Below are positions 51,747 to 60,216 of a DNA stretch of 64,000 nucleotides, piece by piece. Numbering within the stretch: position 1 is the first letter of the stretch; each line of letters starts with the position of its first letter. Source of the stretch: Actinopolymorpha pittospori (GTDB lineage: Bacteria > Actinomycetota > Actinomycetes > Propionibacteriales > Actinopolymorphaceae). Location of the stretch: contig NZ_JADBEM010000001.1 in assembly GCF_014873875.1 (NCBI RefSeq), forward strand, positions 2,666,001-2,730,000. Direction: 5' to 3'. The notes below the pieces were generated by a model, which was not told the origin of the DNA, searched no databases, and saw only the letters and a program-made list of their open reading frames with translations. The position numbers were made by a program, and so were the translations under genes.

Positions 51747-52049
51747 ATGCTGAAGAAACTGCATGATCTTGGAATCAAGTCGGAGTACGCGTATATCGCC
51801 GGCATTGTCAGTATCGGGCTCGCGGCCGCGTCCTGGCTGGTCTCGAACCGGAAGGAACGAGCCGGGGTGGACCGTGCCGACCGATGGGGAATCTTCGTCG
51901 GAGAGTGGGCGCCCACCTTCATCGCCCTGGGGAACGGCCTGCGCAGCTACGAACTTCAGGAAGAACTCCAGGAAGAGGGAGTGACGAAGATCCCGCAGCA
52001 GGCGACCGAGGAGGAGCGTCGCGAGCGGGCCGGGGTGTCGTCGTCCTGA
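51747..52049 (+). CDS. Small one-span membrane protein
   Basis: 100 residues. GAGGAGA precedes the ATG. One span ('YAYIAGIVSIGLAAASWLV') is followed by a charged region with 'ELQEELQEE', probably a helix. Upstream it is divergent from the DUF4232 gene. No family recognised. Confidence 0.65.
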   Translation: MLKKLHDLGIKSEYAYIAGIVSIGLAAASWLVSNRKERAGVDRADRWGIFVGEWAPTFIALGNGLRSYELQEELQEEGVTKIPQQATEEERRERAGVSSS

Positions 52050-52096
52050 CGCCGGGCCGCTGATCCGCTGGCGGGCCTTCGGGCGTACGCGGCTCG

Positions 52097-53143
52097 TCAG
52101 CCTTCGTGGCCGTTGAGTTCGGCGCGTACCCGTGGGGCGACCTCGGTACCGAGCAGTTCGATGGAGGTGAGGACGTCGCGGTGAGGCATGCCGCCGATGT
52201 CCATCTGCAGGAACTGACGATCGTGGCCGAGGTGCCGATGCAGATCGATGATCCGCTCGGCGATCTCCGTGGGGTCGCCGGCGAAGGTCATCCCGCCGGG
52301 TGAGTAGTTCTCCTCGACCTCCTCCCAACGGGCGGGGAGGGACCGGCCGGCGAGGGCGAAGGACGCGACCTCGTGCTGGTGGAAGCGCTTCTTGGCGGCC
52401 AGTCCGTCGCGGCCGACGAAGCCGTGGCTGGCGACGGAGATGGCCAGCCGCTGCGGGTCGACCCCCGCCTGTTCGGCGCTCTGTCGGTACAACTGCCCCA
52501 GCCGGCCCCAGTGTTCGGGCGCGCCACCCAGCGCACCGTAGGAGATCGGCAGGCCGGACGAGCCGGCCCGCACCGTCGAGCCGGGATTGCCGCCCGTGCC
52601 GAGCCAGATCTTCAGCGGTTCCTCGGGCCGGGGAACAACCACAGCCTCCTCCAGCGGGGGCCGGAACGGGCTCTTCCAGTCGACGCGTTCCTGGTCGTTG
52701 ATCGCCAGCAGCAGGCCGAACTTGTCGGCGTAGAGGCGGTCGTAGTCGGCCAGGTCGTAGCCGAACAGGGGGAAGGAAGCCGTCGAGGAGCCGCGACCGG
52801 CGATGATCTCCACCCGGTTGCCGCTGACGATCGCCGCGGTGGCCGCCTGCTGGTAGAGCCGGATCGGGTCGTCGGTCGACAGGACGCTCACCGCTGTCGA
52901 GAGCGTGATCCTCGATGTCGTCGCGGCCGCGGCGTTCAGAACGGAGATCGGCGAGGACACCGGCACCTGCTCGTGGTGATGCTCGCCGACGCCGAAGAAG
53001 TCCAGGCCGACCTGCTCGGCGAGGCGGATCTGCTCCAGCACGTTCCGTACGGCCTGCGCATGAGTGACCAGGTTGCCGTCACCGTCGCGTCCCGCCACAC
53101 CGAAGCTGTAGGCGCCCAGCTCAAATCTCATCCCGCTGCTCAT
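52097..53143 (-). CDS. LLM-class flavin-dependent oxidoreductase
   Basis: 348 residues of the luciferase-like fold: 'RFELGAYSFGVAGRDGDGN', 'FFGVGEHHHEQ', 'NRVEIIAGRGSSTASF' and 'IWLGTGGNPGSTVRAG'. It uses reduced FMN or F420 with an unknown substrate. Start ATG 53143 (ATG 53131 possible). Divergent from an HxlR regulator across a shared operator, so it is probably the regulator's target. Confidence 0.9.
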   Translation of the reverse strand: MSSGMRFELGAYSFGVAGRDGDGNLVTHAQAVRNVLEQIRLAEQVGLDFFGVGEHHHEQVPVSSPISVLNAAAATTSRITLSTAVSVLSTDDPIRLYQQAATAAIVSGNRVEIIAGRGSSTASFPLFGYDLADYDRLYADKFGLLLAINDQERVDWKSPFRPPLEEAVVVPRPEEPLKIWLGTGGNPGSTVRAGSSGLPISYGALGGAPEHWGRLGQLYRQSAEQAGVDPQRLAISVASHGFVGRDGLAAKKRFHQHEVASFALAGRSLPARWEEVEENYSPGGMTFAGDPTEIAERIIDLHRHLGHDRQFLQMDIGGMPHRDVLTSIELLGTEVAPRVRAELNGHEG

Positions 53144-53178
53144 TTCTCGGCAGGGCCGCCTCCGTCCGGCGCCGCCTG

Positions 53179-53216
53179 GTGGTTACCTTCGGTTCCCTAG
53201 TACCTTGAAGGAACCA
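53179..53216. promoter_or_regulatory. HxlR operator between divergent genes
   Basis: GTGGTTACCTTC (53179-53190) and GAAGGAACCAC (53206-53216 region) form an inverted repeat of about 11 bp spaced by 16 bases, in the divergent promoter region. GGTTACC/GGTAACC-type repeats also occur near 53253. Confidence 0.5.
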
Positions 53217-53270
53217 CGCGGCGGGAGTCAATCAGGCACTTTGACCTGCCCGGGTAACCCGGAGGTAACC

Positions 53271-53690
53271 ATGACCGGTCCCGCCACCGCCGCACCTTCC
53301 GCGCCTTCCGCGCCTGCCACACCCGCGTCACCCCTGTCCGGGCCGAGCGGCTGCCGGGCACGAGAGGTCCTCGACCTGGTCGCCGGCAAGTGGTCACTCG
53401 CCGTCGTCGACACCCTCGGCGCGGGTCCGATGAGATTCAGCGAACTCAAGCGCGCGATCGGCGGCATCAGTCAGCGGATGCTCACCGTCACCCTGCGTGG
53501 GCTGGAGCGGGACGGGATCCTCACCCGCACCGTGTACGCCGTCATGCCGCCCAACGTCACCTACGAGCTCACCACCATGGGCAGGACGCTCCTCGAGGCG
53601 ACCCGCCCCGTCGTCCAGTGGAGCCTTGAGAACATCGCGGCGATCGACGCGGCGCGCGCGGAGTTCGACGCCAGTGCGGAGCCGTCCTGA
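53271..53690 (+). CDS. HxlR-family transcriptional regulator
   Basis: 139 residues. 'CRAREVLDLVAGKWSLAVVDTL' with the conserved Cys, 'RFSELKRAIGGISQRMLTVTLRGLERDGILTRTVY' (winged helix) and 'TMGRTLLEA'. The Cys at the start of the domain is a possible redox or electrophile sensor. ATG 53271 has GGAGGT five bases ahead, and this short lead is Ala/Pro-rich. Controls the divergent LLM oxidoreductase. Confidence 0.92.
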   Translation: MTGPATAAPSAPSAPATPASPLSGPSGCRAREVLDLVAGKWSLAVVDTLGAGPMRFSELKRAIGGISQRMLTVTLRGLERDGILTRTVYAVMPPNVTYELTTMGRTLLEATRPVVQWSLENIAAIDAARAEFDASAEPS

Positions 53691-53699
53691 GCCCACGAG

Positions 53700-53718
53700 T
53701 GAAGTAAGGCTGCCCTAA
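53700..53718 (+). promoter_or_regulatory. Iron box (IdeR/DmdR/DtxR-type operator)
   Basis: The 19 bases match the actinobacterial iron-box consensus at 14 positions, with the core GTAAGGCTGCCCTAA matching 12 of 15. It lies just before the siderophore-binding lipoprotein start, as expected for iron-repressed uptake. Confidence 0.6.
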
Positions 53719-53728
53719 GCTGTCGGTC

Positions 53729-54247
53729 ATGACTGAGTCGAAGGTCGGGCACCGGCGTCGTGATCTGCTCCGATTCGCGGGTGTGGGAGCGGCAGCGGCA
53801 CTGCTCGGCGGCTGCGGTGCCGCTGGCGGCGACCGAAGTGCCGACGAGTCCGGTGGAAGGTCGCCGTCCCCGTCCACGGCGGGTCGCGGTGGCGGCTTCC
53901 CGGTCACCATCGACGGCGTCGAGGGAGCGATCACCCTCGACGCGGCTCCGACCCGGGTGGTGTCGGTGGGCCAGTACCGAGACACCGACGCCGCCGTCGC
54001 GTTGGGTGTGGTTCCGCTGGCGACGCCCAACCTCGATCACTTCATGCAGGGCGGTATCTCTCCGTGGGTGCGCGAACGCCTCACCGGTGAGCCGCCGGCG
54101 CTGTTCGAGTTCGCCGACGGGTTGCCGTTCGAGCAGCTTGCCACGTTCGCACCGGACCTGATCCTCGCCACCGACCACGTGGACCTGGACAAGGACTACG
54201 CGACGCTCACGGGGATCGCTCCGACCCTTTCGAAGGTGTCCGGCTAC
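53729..54247 (+). pseudogene. Iron-siderophore ABC transporter binding lipoprotein, N-terminal part
   Basis: The Tat signal 'GHRRRDLLRFAGVGAAAALLGGC' and lipobox are followed by the FepB/FecB-like fold ('RVVSVGQYRDTDAAVALGVVP', 'FAPDLILATDHV'). After 'LSKVSGY' (54247) the sequence switches to an IS200/IS605-type left end. The rest is at 56023-56555. Joining the halves gives 'GYRDPWQL', an exact family sequence. Confidence 0.85.
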
Positions 54248-54331
54248 CGGGATGCGGGTCAGTGCTGCGCCTTTCAGGGCGGGGGAAGGGTTCGTGCTGG
54301 GAGGGCCATCACGGCGCGAGCAGTGTCTTAG

Positions 54332-54747
54332 TTAGGTCGGGCGGTTTTGTTGCTCGATATATTGCTTCACGACGCTCAGGGGGTGGCCCGCCCGCGGAGG
54401 CCGCGAGGTTGGAACCCGATCAGGGTTTGTTGGCCTGGTAGTGGTGGGGTAGGAGGTCGGGGAACTCCTGTCGCAGGTGGTGGGAGGGGACGCCTTTGAG
54501 GCTGTTGACCGGCCGGGCCATTGCCGTCTTGGGCGGGTGGTTGACTCCGTAGGTGTGCGTGGTTGTTCTCGCGGTTGAACTGGACCAGTTCGGCGTCGAG
54601 GGCGGCGCGCACGTCCGCAATGATCTGTTCGATCCGGGACGGGTGCCGGTTGCCGAAGACTTTGTGCGGGAACTTCGTGACGAAGACCAGGACGTGTGTC
54701 GCGAGAACACGGTGTCGGCCGGTGCGGATGTCTTGGAGTTCGGCCAT
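54332..54747 (-). pseudogene. tnpA: tnpA (IS200-type Y1 transposase), decayed
   Basis: The N-terminus is clear: 'HRVLATHVLVFVTKFPHKVF' and 'NRENNHAHL' (HUH motif). Then the frame shifts to 'NHPPKTAMARPVNSLKGVPSHHLRQEFPDL', a Trp codon in the 'WSGSYFA' region is a stop, and a further shift is needed to reach 'SVVKQYIEQQNRP', which holds the catalytic Tyr. The enzyme cannot be made as written. Confidence 0.85.
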
Positions 54748-54766
54748 GAATCATTTGTAATGTTGT

Positions 54767-56002
54767 GTGGTGCAGCTTCGGTACAACTACCGTGTCTATC
54801 CGACGCCTGGCCAGCGGATCGGGTTGGCCAGGGCGTTCGGGTGTGCGCGGGTGGTGTTCAACGACGGGTTGCGCCTGCGTCAGCGGGCCCGTGAGGCAGG
54901 CGAGAAATACATCTGCGACGCGGAGTTGTCGGCCCGTGTGATCACCGAGGCGAAGCGAACCCCTGAGCGGGCGTGGCTGGGGGAGGTGTCGGCCGTGGTG
55001 TTGCAGCAGGCGCTGGCGGACCTGAACAGCGCCTACCGCAACTTCTTCAACTCGGCGTCAGGTAAGCGCAAGGGCCGCAGGGTCGCCCCGCCGAGGTTCC
55101 GTTCGCGTAAGGACAACCGCCAAGCTGTCCGTTTCACCAGGAACGCCCGGTTCAAGGTCTGCGACAACGGCCGGCTCAGGTTGGCGAAGATCGGTGAGGT
55201 GGAGGTGGCCTGGTCGCGTGGCCTGCCGTGTGAGCCGTCGTCGGTGACGATCATCGCGGACGCGGCCGGCAGGTACTTCGCGTCGTTCGTCGTCACGACC
55301 GGTCATGGGGAGGCGCTGCCGCCGGTCGATTCTGAGGTGGGGATCGATCTGGGGTTGACACACTTCGCGGTCCTCTCAGATGGCCGGAAGGTCGCCGCCC
55401 CGAAGTTTTTGCGCCGCGCGGCCCGCAAGTTGCGCCGGTTGCAGCAGGGGCTCTCCCGTAAGAAGAAGGGTTCGGCCAACCGGAAGAAGGCGCTGACCCA
55501 GGTCGCTCGTGCTCATGCGCGGGTTGCCGATACCCGGCGTGACTGGCAGCACAAGCTCTCGACCCAGATCATCCGCGAGAACCAAGCGGTCTACGTCGAG
55601 GACCTGTGTGTGGTCGGTCTGGGCCGGACCCGGCTCGCCAGATCGGTGCACGATGCCGGGTGGGCCAGTTTCACCGCCATGTTGGAGTACAAGGCGGGCC
55701 GGTACGGGCGGAGGTTCGCCCGGGTGGACCGGTTCTTCCCATCTACTCGCCTGTGCTCGGCCTGCGGGCTGGTCAACAACAAGATGGCGTTGAACCTCCG
55801 GGCGTGGGACTGCGCCTGTGGAGCGGCGCATGACAGGGACGTCAACGCCGCGAAGAACATCAAGGCCGCTGGACAGGCGGACTTCAACGACCGTGGAGCG
55901 CAGGTAAGACCAGTACGTGTGCTGGCACCGCGCGGCGAAGCGGTAACCCACCCAGACGCCACGCGTTCCACGCGTAGCGTGGAGGGAATCTCCGCCCTCT
56001 AG
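54767..56002 (+). CDS. tnpB: TnpB RNA-guided nuclease (IS605 orfB)
   Basis: 411 residues. RuvC-I 'GIDLGLTHFAVLSDG' (Asp194), RuvC-II 'VYVEDLCVVGLG' (Glu278), zinc finger 'CSACG' and 'CACGAAHDRDVNAA' with RuvC-III Asp358. All three acidic residues are present. GTG 54767 or 54770 starts it, divergent from tnpA. The C-terminal tail after residue 370 probably overlaps the guide-RNA gene. TnpB family proteins cut DNA next to a short motif using an RNA from the element's right end. Confidence 0.93.
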   Translation: MVQLRYNYRVYPTPGQRIGLARAFGCARVVFNDGLRLRQRAREAGEKYICDAELSARVITEAKRTPERAWLGEVSAVVLQQALADLNSAYRNFFNSASGKRKGRRVAPPRFRSRKDNRQAVRFTRNARFKVCDNGRLRLAKIGEVEVAWSRGLPCEPSSVTIIADAAGRYFASFVVTTGHGEALPPVDSEVGIDLGLTHFAVLSDGRKVAAPKFLRRAARKLRRLQQGLSRKKKGSANRKKALTQVARAHARVADTRRDWQHKLSTQIIRENQAVYVEDLCVVGLGRTRLARSVHDAGWASFTAMLEYKAGRYGRRFARVDRFFPSTRLCSACGLVNNKMALNLRAWDCACGAAHDRDVNAAKNIKAAGQADFNDRGAQVRPVRVLAPRGEAVTHPDATRSTRSVEGISAL

Positions 56003-56020
56003 GGCAGAGAGGATGTCAAA
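55860..56020 (+). ncRNA. Putative omega RNA (right-end guide RNA)
   Basis: By family arrangement the RNA overlaps the 3' end of tnpB and continues to the right end. The hairpin CTCCGCCCT-CT-AGGGCAGAG before GGATGTCAA is the usual scaffold end, so the guide segment would begin at 56020-56023 and read siderophore-gene sequence. 5' end not visible. Confidence 0.5.
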
Positions 56021-56022
56021 AC

Positions 56023-56555
56023 CGCGACCCCTGGCAGCTCTCACCACGACCAGGGTCGGCAAGGCGCTCGGCCGCTCCGACGCGGCCACAGCAGTGGTGG
56101 CCAAGGTGGAGAACGCGGTCAAGACCGCGCGCGAGACCAACCCGGGCTTCGCCGGCAGGACGTTCACCATCGGACCCGTCCAGCCGGACGGAACGATCTT
56201 CACCATCAACAACGCCACGGATTCGTCCGCGCTCTTCAAGGCCCAGCTCGGCCTGAAGCTCTCGTCCAAGCTGACCGGTCTGCCGCCGGGTAACTTCCCC
56301 GGGCGCGCGACGGTCAGCCGCGAGCGCCTGGACGTCCTCGACGCCGACGTCATGATCCTCACGTTCAACACCCCGCAGGCACGCACCCGGCTCGAGGCGG
56401 ACCCACTGTTCAAGCGAATCCCCGCGGTCAGGCGTGGCGCCTACATCCCGCTCGACCTGCCGACGGCGATCGCGATGGCTTTTCCGACGGCGCTCAGCAT
56501 TCCCTACGCGCTGGACCGAAGCGTCCCCAAGATCGCCAAGGCGCTCGCCAGCTGA
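56023..56555 (+). pseudogene. Siderophore-binding lipoprotein, C-terminal part, with a -1 frameshift
   Basis: 'RDPWQL' (from 56023) continues the N-terminal half, but then one base is missing at about 56041 before 'TTTRVGKALGRSDAATAVV'. The remainder is typical: 'LDADVMILTFNTP', 'RRGAYIPLDLPTAIAMAF'. So even clean excision of the element would not restore a full 350-residue protein unless the missing base is a sequencing error. An in-frame ATG at 56013 lies in the element and makes a partial product. Confidence 0.8.
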
Positions 56556-56564
56556 GGACCGCGG

Positions 56565-57215
56565 TCAGCGGACGAAGGGAAGGTCCGGGGTGCGGGCGGC
56601 ACGGCTGGCCTTCGCCGCCAGGTAGCCGGCGTTGGCGGGGGAGAGGTACACCCCGGTCGGCACACACTCGGTCACCGTCAGGCCCAGCTGGACGAGCTGC
56701 TCGGCCTTGTCCGGGTTGTTGGTCAGCAGGGCGACGCGCTCCGCGCCCAGGGTGGCCAGCATCTGGGCGGCGGCGGTGTAGTCACGCTCGTCCTCACCGT
56801 GGCCGAGCGCGACGTTGGCTTCGTAGGTGTCCAGGCCGGCGTCCTGCAGGGCGTAGGCGTCGAGCTTGGCGTACAGGCCGATGCCGCGTCCCTCCTGGCG
56901 TAGGTAGAGCAGGAAACCACCGGCGGCGGCGATGCGTTCGACCCCCTCGCGCAGTTGCGGGCCGCAGTCGCAGCGCTGGCTGCCGAACACGTCGCCGGTC
57001 AGGCACTCGCTGTGCGGGCGGACGAGTGGGGGCCCGTCGGTGTGCTGCCGGTGGAGTGAGCCCACCCAGTCACCGAGTCCGAAGGCGAGATGCTCCCGAC
57101 CGTCCACCAAGCCGTCGAAGGAGAACACCCGCGCGGTCGTGGCGTATCCGTCGGGGAACCGCAACGGCACCGTGACCTGGGTCCGAACCGTCGCGACGGG
57201 CAGTCCCTCGTCCAT
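56565..57215 (-). CDS. ribA: GTP cyclohydrolase II (RibA type)
   Basis: 216 residues, GTP cyclohydrolase II domain only. 'RPHSECLTGDVFGSQRCDCG' holds the three zinc Cys. 'YLRQEGRGIGLYAKLDAYALQDAGLDTYEAN' and 'LLTNNPDKAEQL' bind GTP. It opens the GTP ring, releasing formate and pyrophosphate. No RibB or other riboflavin gene is near; it closes a six-gene operon with a PTPS-like enzyme and a glycosyltransferase. GAAGGAGA precedes ATG 57215. Confidence 0.93.
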   Translation of the reverse strand: MDEGLPVATVRTQVTVPLRFPDGYATTARVFSFDGLVDGREHLAFGLGDWVGSLHRQHTDGPPLVRPHSECLTGDVFGSQRCDCGPQLREGVERIAAAGGFLLYLRQEGRGIGLYAKLDAYALQDAGLDTYEANVALGHGEDERDYTAAAQMLATLGAERVALLTNNPDKAEQLVQLGLTVTECVPTGVYLSPANAGYLAAKASRAARTPDLPFVR

Positions 57216-58260
57216 CGTTCTCCTTCGTTGAACCGTGCCGAACCGCGATCAGCAGGACGGCGGCGCCGGGAAGGCTCGCGACGAGCACCAGCGCGCCGTA
57301 CACCATCGCGGTCGCGATGCCCTGGGCGGCGGTGAGTCCGGCCGCGCCGAACGCCCAGGCGGCGACGCCCTCGCGAGGCCCGAAGCCGGCGACGTTGGCC
57401 GGCACCCCCATGGCCAGGAGGGCCAGAAACGTCAGTGGCACCAGTTGCGACAGCGGTGCGGTGGCGCCCGCGGTCCGCGCCGCGACCAGGAACGTCGCCA
57501 GGTGCCCCGCGACGACGACGGTGGAGGCGAGCAGGACGCCCAACCACTTGCCGTGGGCGAGCAGGCCGTCGTGGACGTCGGCCCGGGTGGTGCGCAGCGC
57601 CTGCGCCCACCGCGCGTGCCCACTCCGGGACACTGCCCGAACCAGCAGGACGGCACCGAGCCCGCCGGCCAGCACCAGCCCGGTCGCGGCCGGCAGATAC
57701 GACCGCACCGGTGACGGGAACGCGAACAGGACGGCCAGCGCGATCCCGGCCTGGACGACCTGGCCGGCGGTCCGTTCCCACACCACCGCGCGGATGCCAC
57801 GGCCGACATCGCCGGCGTCCCGTCCGTGGCGAACCGCCCGGTGGACGTCGCCGAGCACACCGCCGGGCAGCGTCGAGTTGAGGAACACCGCGCGGTAGCA
57901 GTGGGCAACCGCGGTACCCAGCGGCAACCGGACGCCGAGGCCTCCGGAGACGAGGCTCCAGCGCCAGGCGCAGCACACCGTGGTCAGCGCGCCGATACCG
58001 AGCGCCACCGCGAGCGCCCAGCCGTCGATCAGGCGGAGCCCGTCGAGGAACGGGCCGGTGCCCAGCAGGCAGAGCAGGAGGGCGAGGATGCCCAGCCCAC
58101 CGACCGTTCGCACCAGGGCCCAGTTCGACCGCGTCACCGGGACGCCGCCCGGCCGCTCGGGCGAAGGTGCCATGGACGTGGCGCCGGAACCTTTCGCATG
58201 GGGCCTCCCAAGAAGAATCTCTTCTCGGTACACGTGCCGCAGCGATGAAGGTTCATTCAC
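57070..58260 (-). CDS. Flippase-like membrane protein (lysylphosphatidylglycerol synthase TM region/UPF0104)
   Basis: 396 residues. Eight or so spans: 'VGGLGILALLLCLLGTGPFLDG', 'WALAVALGIGALTTVCCAW', then the family block 'YRAVFLNSTLPGGVLGDVHRAVRHGR' and 'GPREGVAAWAFGAAGLT'. GTG 58260 overlaps the methyltransferase stop; ATG 58173 is an alternative. The last ~48 residues overlap ribA by 146 bases in another frame, which is odd. Probably a lipid or sugar translocator. Confidence 0.8.
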   Translation of the reverse strand: MNEPSSLRHVYREEILLGRPHAKGSGATSMAPSPERPGGVPVTRSNWALVRTVGGLGILALLLCLLGTGPFLDGLRLIDGWALAVALGIGALTTVCCAWRWSLVSGGLGVRLPLGTAVAHCYRAVFLNSTLPGGVLGDVHRAVRHGRDAGDVGRGIRAVVWERTAGQVVQAGIALAVLFAFPSPVRSYLPAATGLVLAGGLGAVLLVRAVSRSGHARWAQALRTTRADVHDGLLAHGKWLGVLLASTVVVAGHLATFLVAARTAGATAPLSQLVPLTFLALLAMGVPANVAGFGPREGVAAWAFGAAGLTAAQGIATAMVYGALVLVASLPGAAVLLIAVRHGSTKENDGRGTARRDGSDPGHGAVAVPRRIRHDRAGVLLRRLGGRSGASRLRTR

Positions 58261-59131
58261 AGTTGGCGAGAAGGTCGAGGTGCTCGACGACGACTCCGAG
58301 CCGGCCAGCGGCCGCGTCCGCGAGACGGCGCTGGGCGTACGTGGTCGCCCGGTCGGTCAACTCCGGCTGCTGCTCGGCGGCCGCGCCCAACCAGCCCTCG
58401 AACCACTCGGCGGTCAGGTCGGCCCGGTCCGCGCCGAGCCGCCAGGGGCTGGGCCGTACCAGCACCTCGACCCCACGCCGGCCGAACGCCTCGATGGTGG
58501 CCTCGACCGCGTCCGGCCCGAGCAGCGTCCGGCCGCCGACCGTCCGGCGCTGGTGGGCGTTGAACGCCTCGGCGACCTCCGCGTCCAACGGGTCGGACGG
58601 GGTGAGCGTCACCCGGCCGATGACCGAGATCGTCAGCAGGGTCGGGCAACCGGCGGCGGCCCACACCGCCACGATCCGCTCGATCTCCTCGGCGGTGAGC
58701 ATGTCGAGCAGCGCGGACGCCGTGACCAGGCCGGCGCCGGTGAGGTCGTCGGCGTTCAACCGGGTGATGTCGCGCTGCCGGGTCTCGACGGTGACGGGTG
58801 CCCCGTCGGCGCCCGTGTGGATCATCTCGGCCCGGGCGTGTTCCAGCAGGTCGGCGTCTCGGTCGTACATGACCCAGTGCTGCGGGCCGGGCAACCGCGG
58901 GGCCAGCCAACGGCCCATGGATCCGGTGCCGGATCCGAGGTCGTGGACGACGGTGCGCGGGGTACCGGCCAGGTGCCGGCGGACCCGTTCGACGAACTCC
59001 GGCGCGCGGGCGGCCGCGTCGGCGGGCTCCCGGAGCCCGAGCCAGGCCGCACTGACGCGGCCGATCTCCTCGGTCATGCCGGCCTCCTCGGTCACGCGGC
59101 CCTGCTCGGTCACGCGGGCCTGCTCGGTCAT
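58253..59131 (-). CDS. SAM-dependent methyltransferase
   Basis: Up to 292 residues. 'VVHDLGSGTGSMGRWLAPRLPGPQHWVMYDRDADLLEHA' is the SAM site; 'GAGLVTASALLDML' follows. ATG 59131 overlaps the glycosyltransferase stop (ATGA). Further starts GTG 59113, GTG 59095 and ATG 59077 repeat every 18 bases, the last with a perfect GAGGAGG, so the main start may be 59077. The acceptor is not predicted. Confidence 0.85.
   Translation of the reverse strand: MTEQARVTEQGRVTEEAGMTEEIGRVSAAWLGLREPADAAARAPEFVERVRRHLAGTPRTVVHDLGSGTGSMGRWLAPRLPGPQHWVMYDRDADLLEHARAEMIHTGADGAPVTVETRQRDITRLNADDLTGAGLVTASALLDMLTAEEIERIVAVWAAAGCPTLLTISVIGRVTLTPSDPLDAEVAEAFNAHQRRTVGGRTLLGPDAVEATIEAFGRRGVEVLVRPSPWRLGADRADLTAEWFEGWLGAAAEQQPELTDRATTYAQRRLADAAAGRLGVVVEHLDLLANCE
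59060..59131 (-). repeat. 18-bp tandem repeat containing alternative start codons (4 copies)
   Basis: On the minus strand four units begin (A/G)TGACCGAG. The first three continue with a GGC-type end; each supplies a start codon and, in units 3-4, a GAGGAGG. The repeat encodes 'VTEQGRVTEE'-like residues at the methyltransferase N-terminus. Confidence 0.8.
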
Positions 59132-60216
59132 GCGGGCCTCCCCGACGTCACCAGCGCGGCACCGAGGACGTTCGACAGCAGCGCGGAGGTGACCGCCCAG
59201 CCGGTCAGTGTGCCGCGGCGGCCGCGGGCCGAGCGCCGCACCTGCTCGCGCAGGTCGGCGTCGCCGAGCCAGCGCCGCAGCGCGCCGGCGAGGGCGGCCG
59301 GATCGGGTTCCACGAGCAGGCCGGGCCGGCTGCCGTCCGGCGCGTGTCCCAGGGCCTCGGGCAGCCCGTTCACCGCGCTGGCCAGGACCGGGGTGCCGCG
59401 CGCCAGCGCCTCGGTGACCACCATGCCGTACGTCTCGCCGCGCGACGCGAGTACCAGCAGGTCGGCGGCGGCGTACGCGGCGTCGAGGTCGTCGCCGGTA
59501 CGCGGACCGACGAGGCGCACCCTGCCCGCCAGGCCGGCACCGCTGATCTGGCGCCGGAGCCGGTCGACGAAGTCCGGGTCGAGGGTCAGCGAACCGACGC
59601 ACTCACAGGTCCACGGCAGGTCGGCGACCGCCGCCAGGGCCGACGCCAACACGTCGTGTCCCTTGTGCGGGGTGACGGCCGCGACGCACAGCAGTTCCGA
59701 ACCGGCAGCCGATCCGGGCACCACGGGTGCCTCGTCCACTCCGGGTGTGGCGACGTGGACCCGATCGGCGGGCAGGCCGTACAGGTCGATCAGCCGCTGC
59801 CGGGTCCACGCGCTGGTCGTGACGACGGCGACCGCCGCGGCGAGCGTGTCGCCCTCCGCGTGGCGCGGTTCCACCGCCGCCTCGCCCAGCGGCAGGTGCA
59901 CCAGGACGACCAGGCGCAGCCGGCGCGCCTGCGGCACCAGCACGTCCGGTACGGCGGAGGCGACCAGGCCGTCGAGCAGGACCACCGCGTTGTCGGGCAG
60001 TCCGGCGAGGACGCGGGCGAGGTCGGCCCGCTCCGTCGCGTCGGGCCGGGGCCAGCCGCCGTGGACGGCGTGTTCGTGGACGGCCCATCCCGACGCGGCC
60101 AGCCCCTGGCAGATCCGCCGGTCGTAGGCGTTCCCGCCGCTCGGCGTGGTCGGGTCGTCGATGTCGTTCGGCAGGATGACGTGGACCGCCCGCGGGCCCG
60201 CACCGCTCGCGGTCAC
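59128..60216 (-). CDS. Glycosyltransferase family 4 (GT-B)
   Basis: 362 residues. '[24 protein letters not shown]' at the N-terminus, then '[16 protein letters not shown]', '[48 protein letters not shown]' (EX7E-type nucleotide-sugar site). GTG 60216 overlaps the PTPS stop (GTGA), so the start is well supported. It adds a sugar to an unknown acceptor, perhaps the product of the RibA and PTPS-like enzymes. Confidence 0.9.
   Translation of the reverse strand: MTASGAGPRAVHVILPNDIDDPTTPSGGNAYDRRICQGLAASGWAVHEHAVHGGWPRPDATERADLARVLAGLPDNAVVLLDGLVASAVPDVLVPQARRLRLVVLVHLPLGEAAVEPRHAEGDTLAAAVAVVTTSAWTRQRLIDLYGLPADRVHVATPGVDEAPVVPGSAAGSELLCVAAVTPHKGHDVLASALAAVADLPWTCECVGSLTLDPDFVDRLRRQISGAGLAGRVRLVGPRTGDDLDAAYAAADLLVLASRGETYGMVVTEALARGTPVLASAVNGLPEALGHAPDGSRPGLLVEPDPAALAGALRRWLGDADLREQVRRSARGRRGTLTGWAVTSALLSNVLGAALVTSGRPA

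Larger units (their letters stand above)
54248..56022 (+). mobile_element. IS200/IS605-type element with decayed tnpA and intact tnpB
   Basis: The element carries a minus-strand Y1 transposase remnant and a plus-strand tnpB. The left end holds GCGCCTTTCAGGGCG-type hairpin sequence near 54269. The right end has the CTCCGCCCT-CT-AGGGCAGAG hairpin before GGATGTCAA at about 56011. There is no target duplication, as expected. It is inserted in the siderophore-binding gene. ACCG occurs at both junctions, so the exact break is uncertain by a few bases. Confidence 0.8.

Noticed and set aside
57980..60127. A 715-residue plus-strand open frame
   Set aside because: Repetitive Arg/Gly/Pro composition and opposite to three well-defined minus-strand genes; an artefact of high GC.
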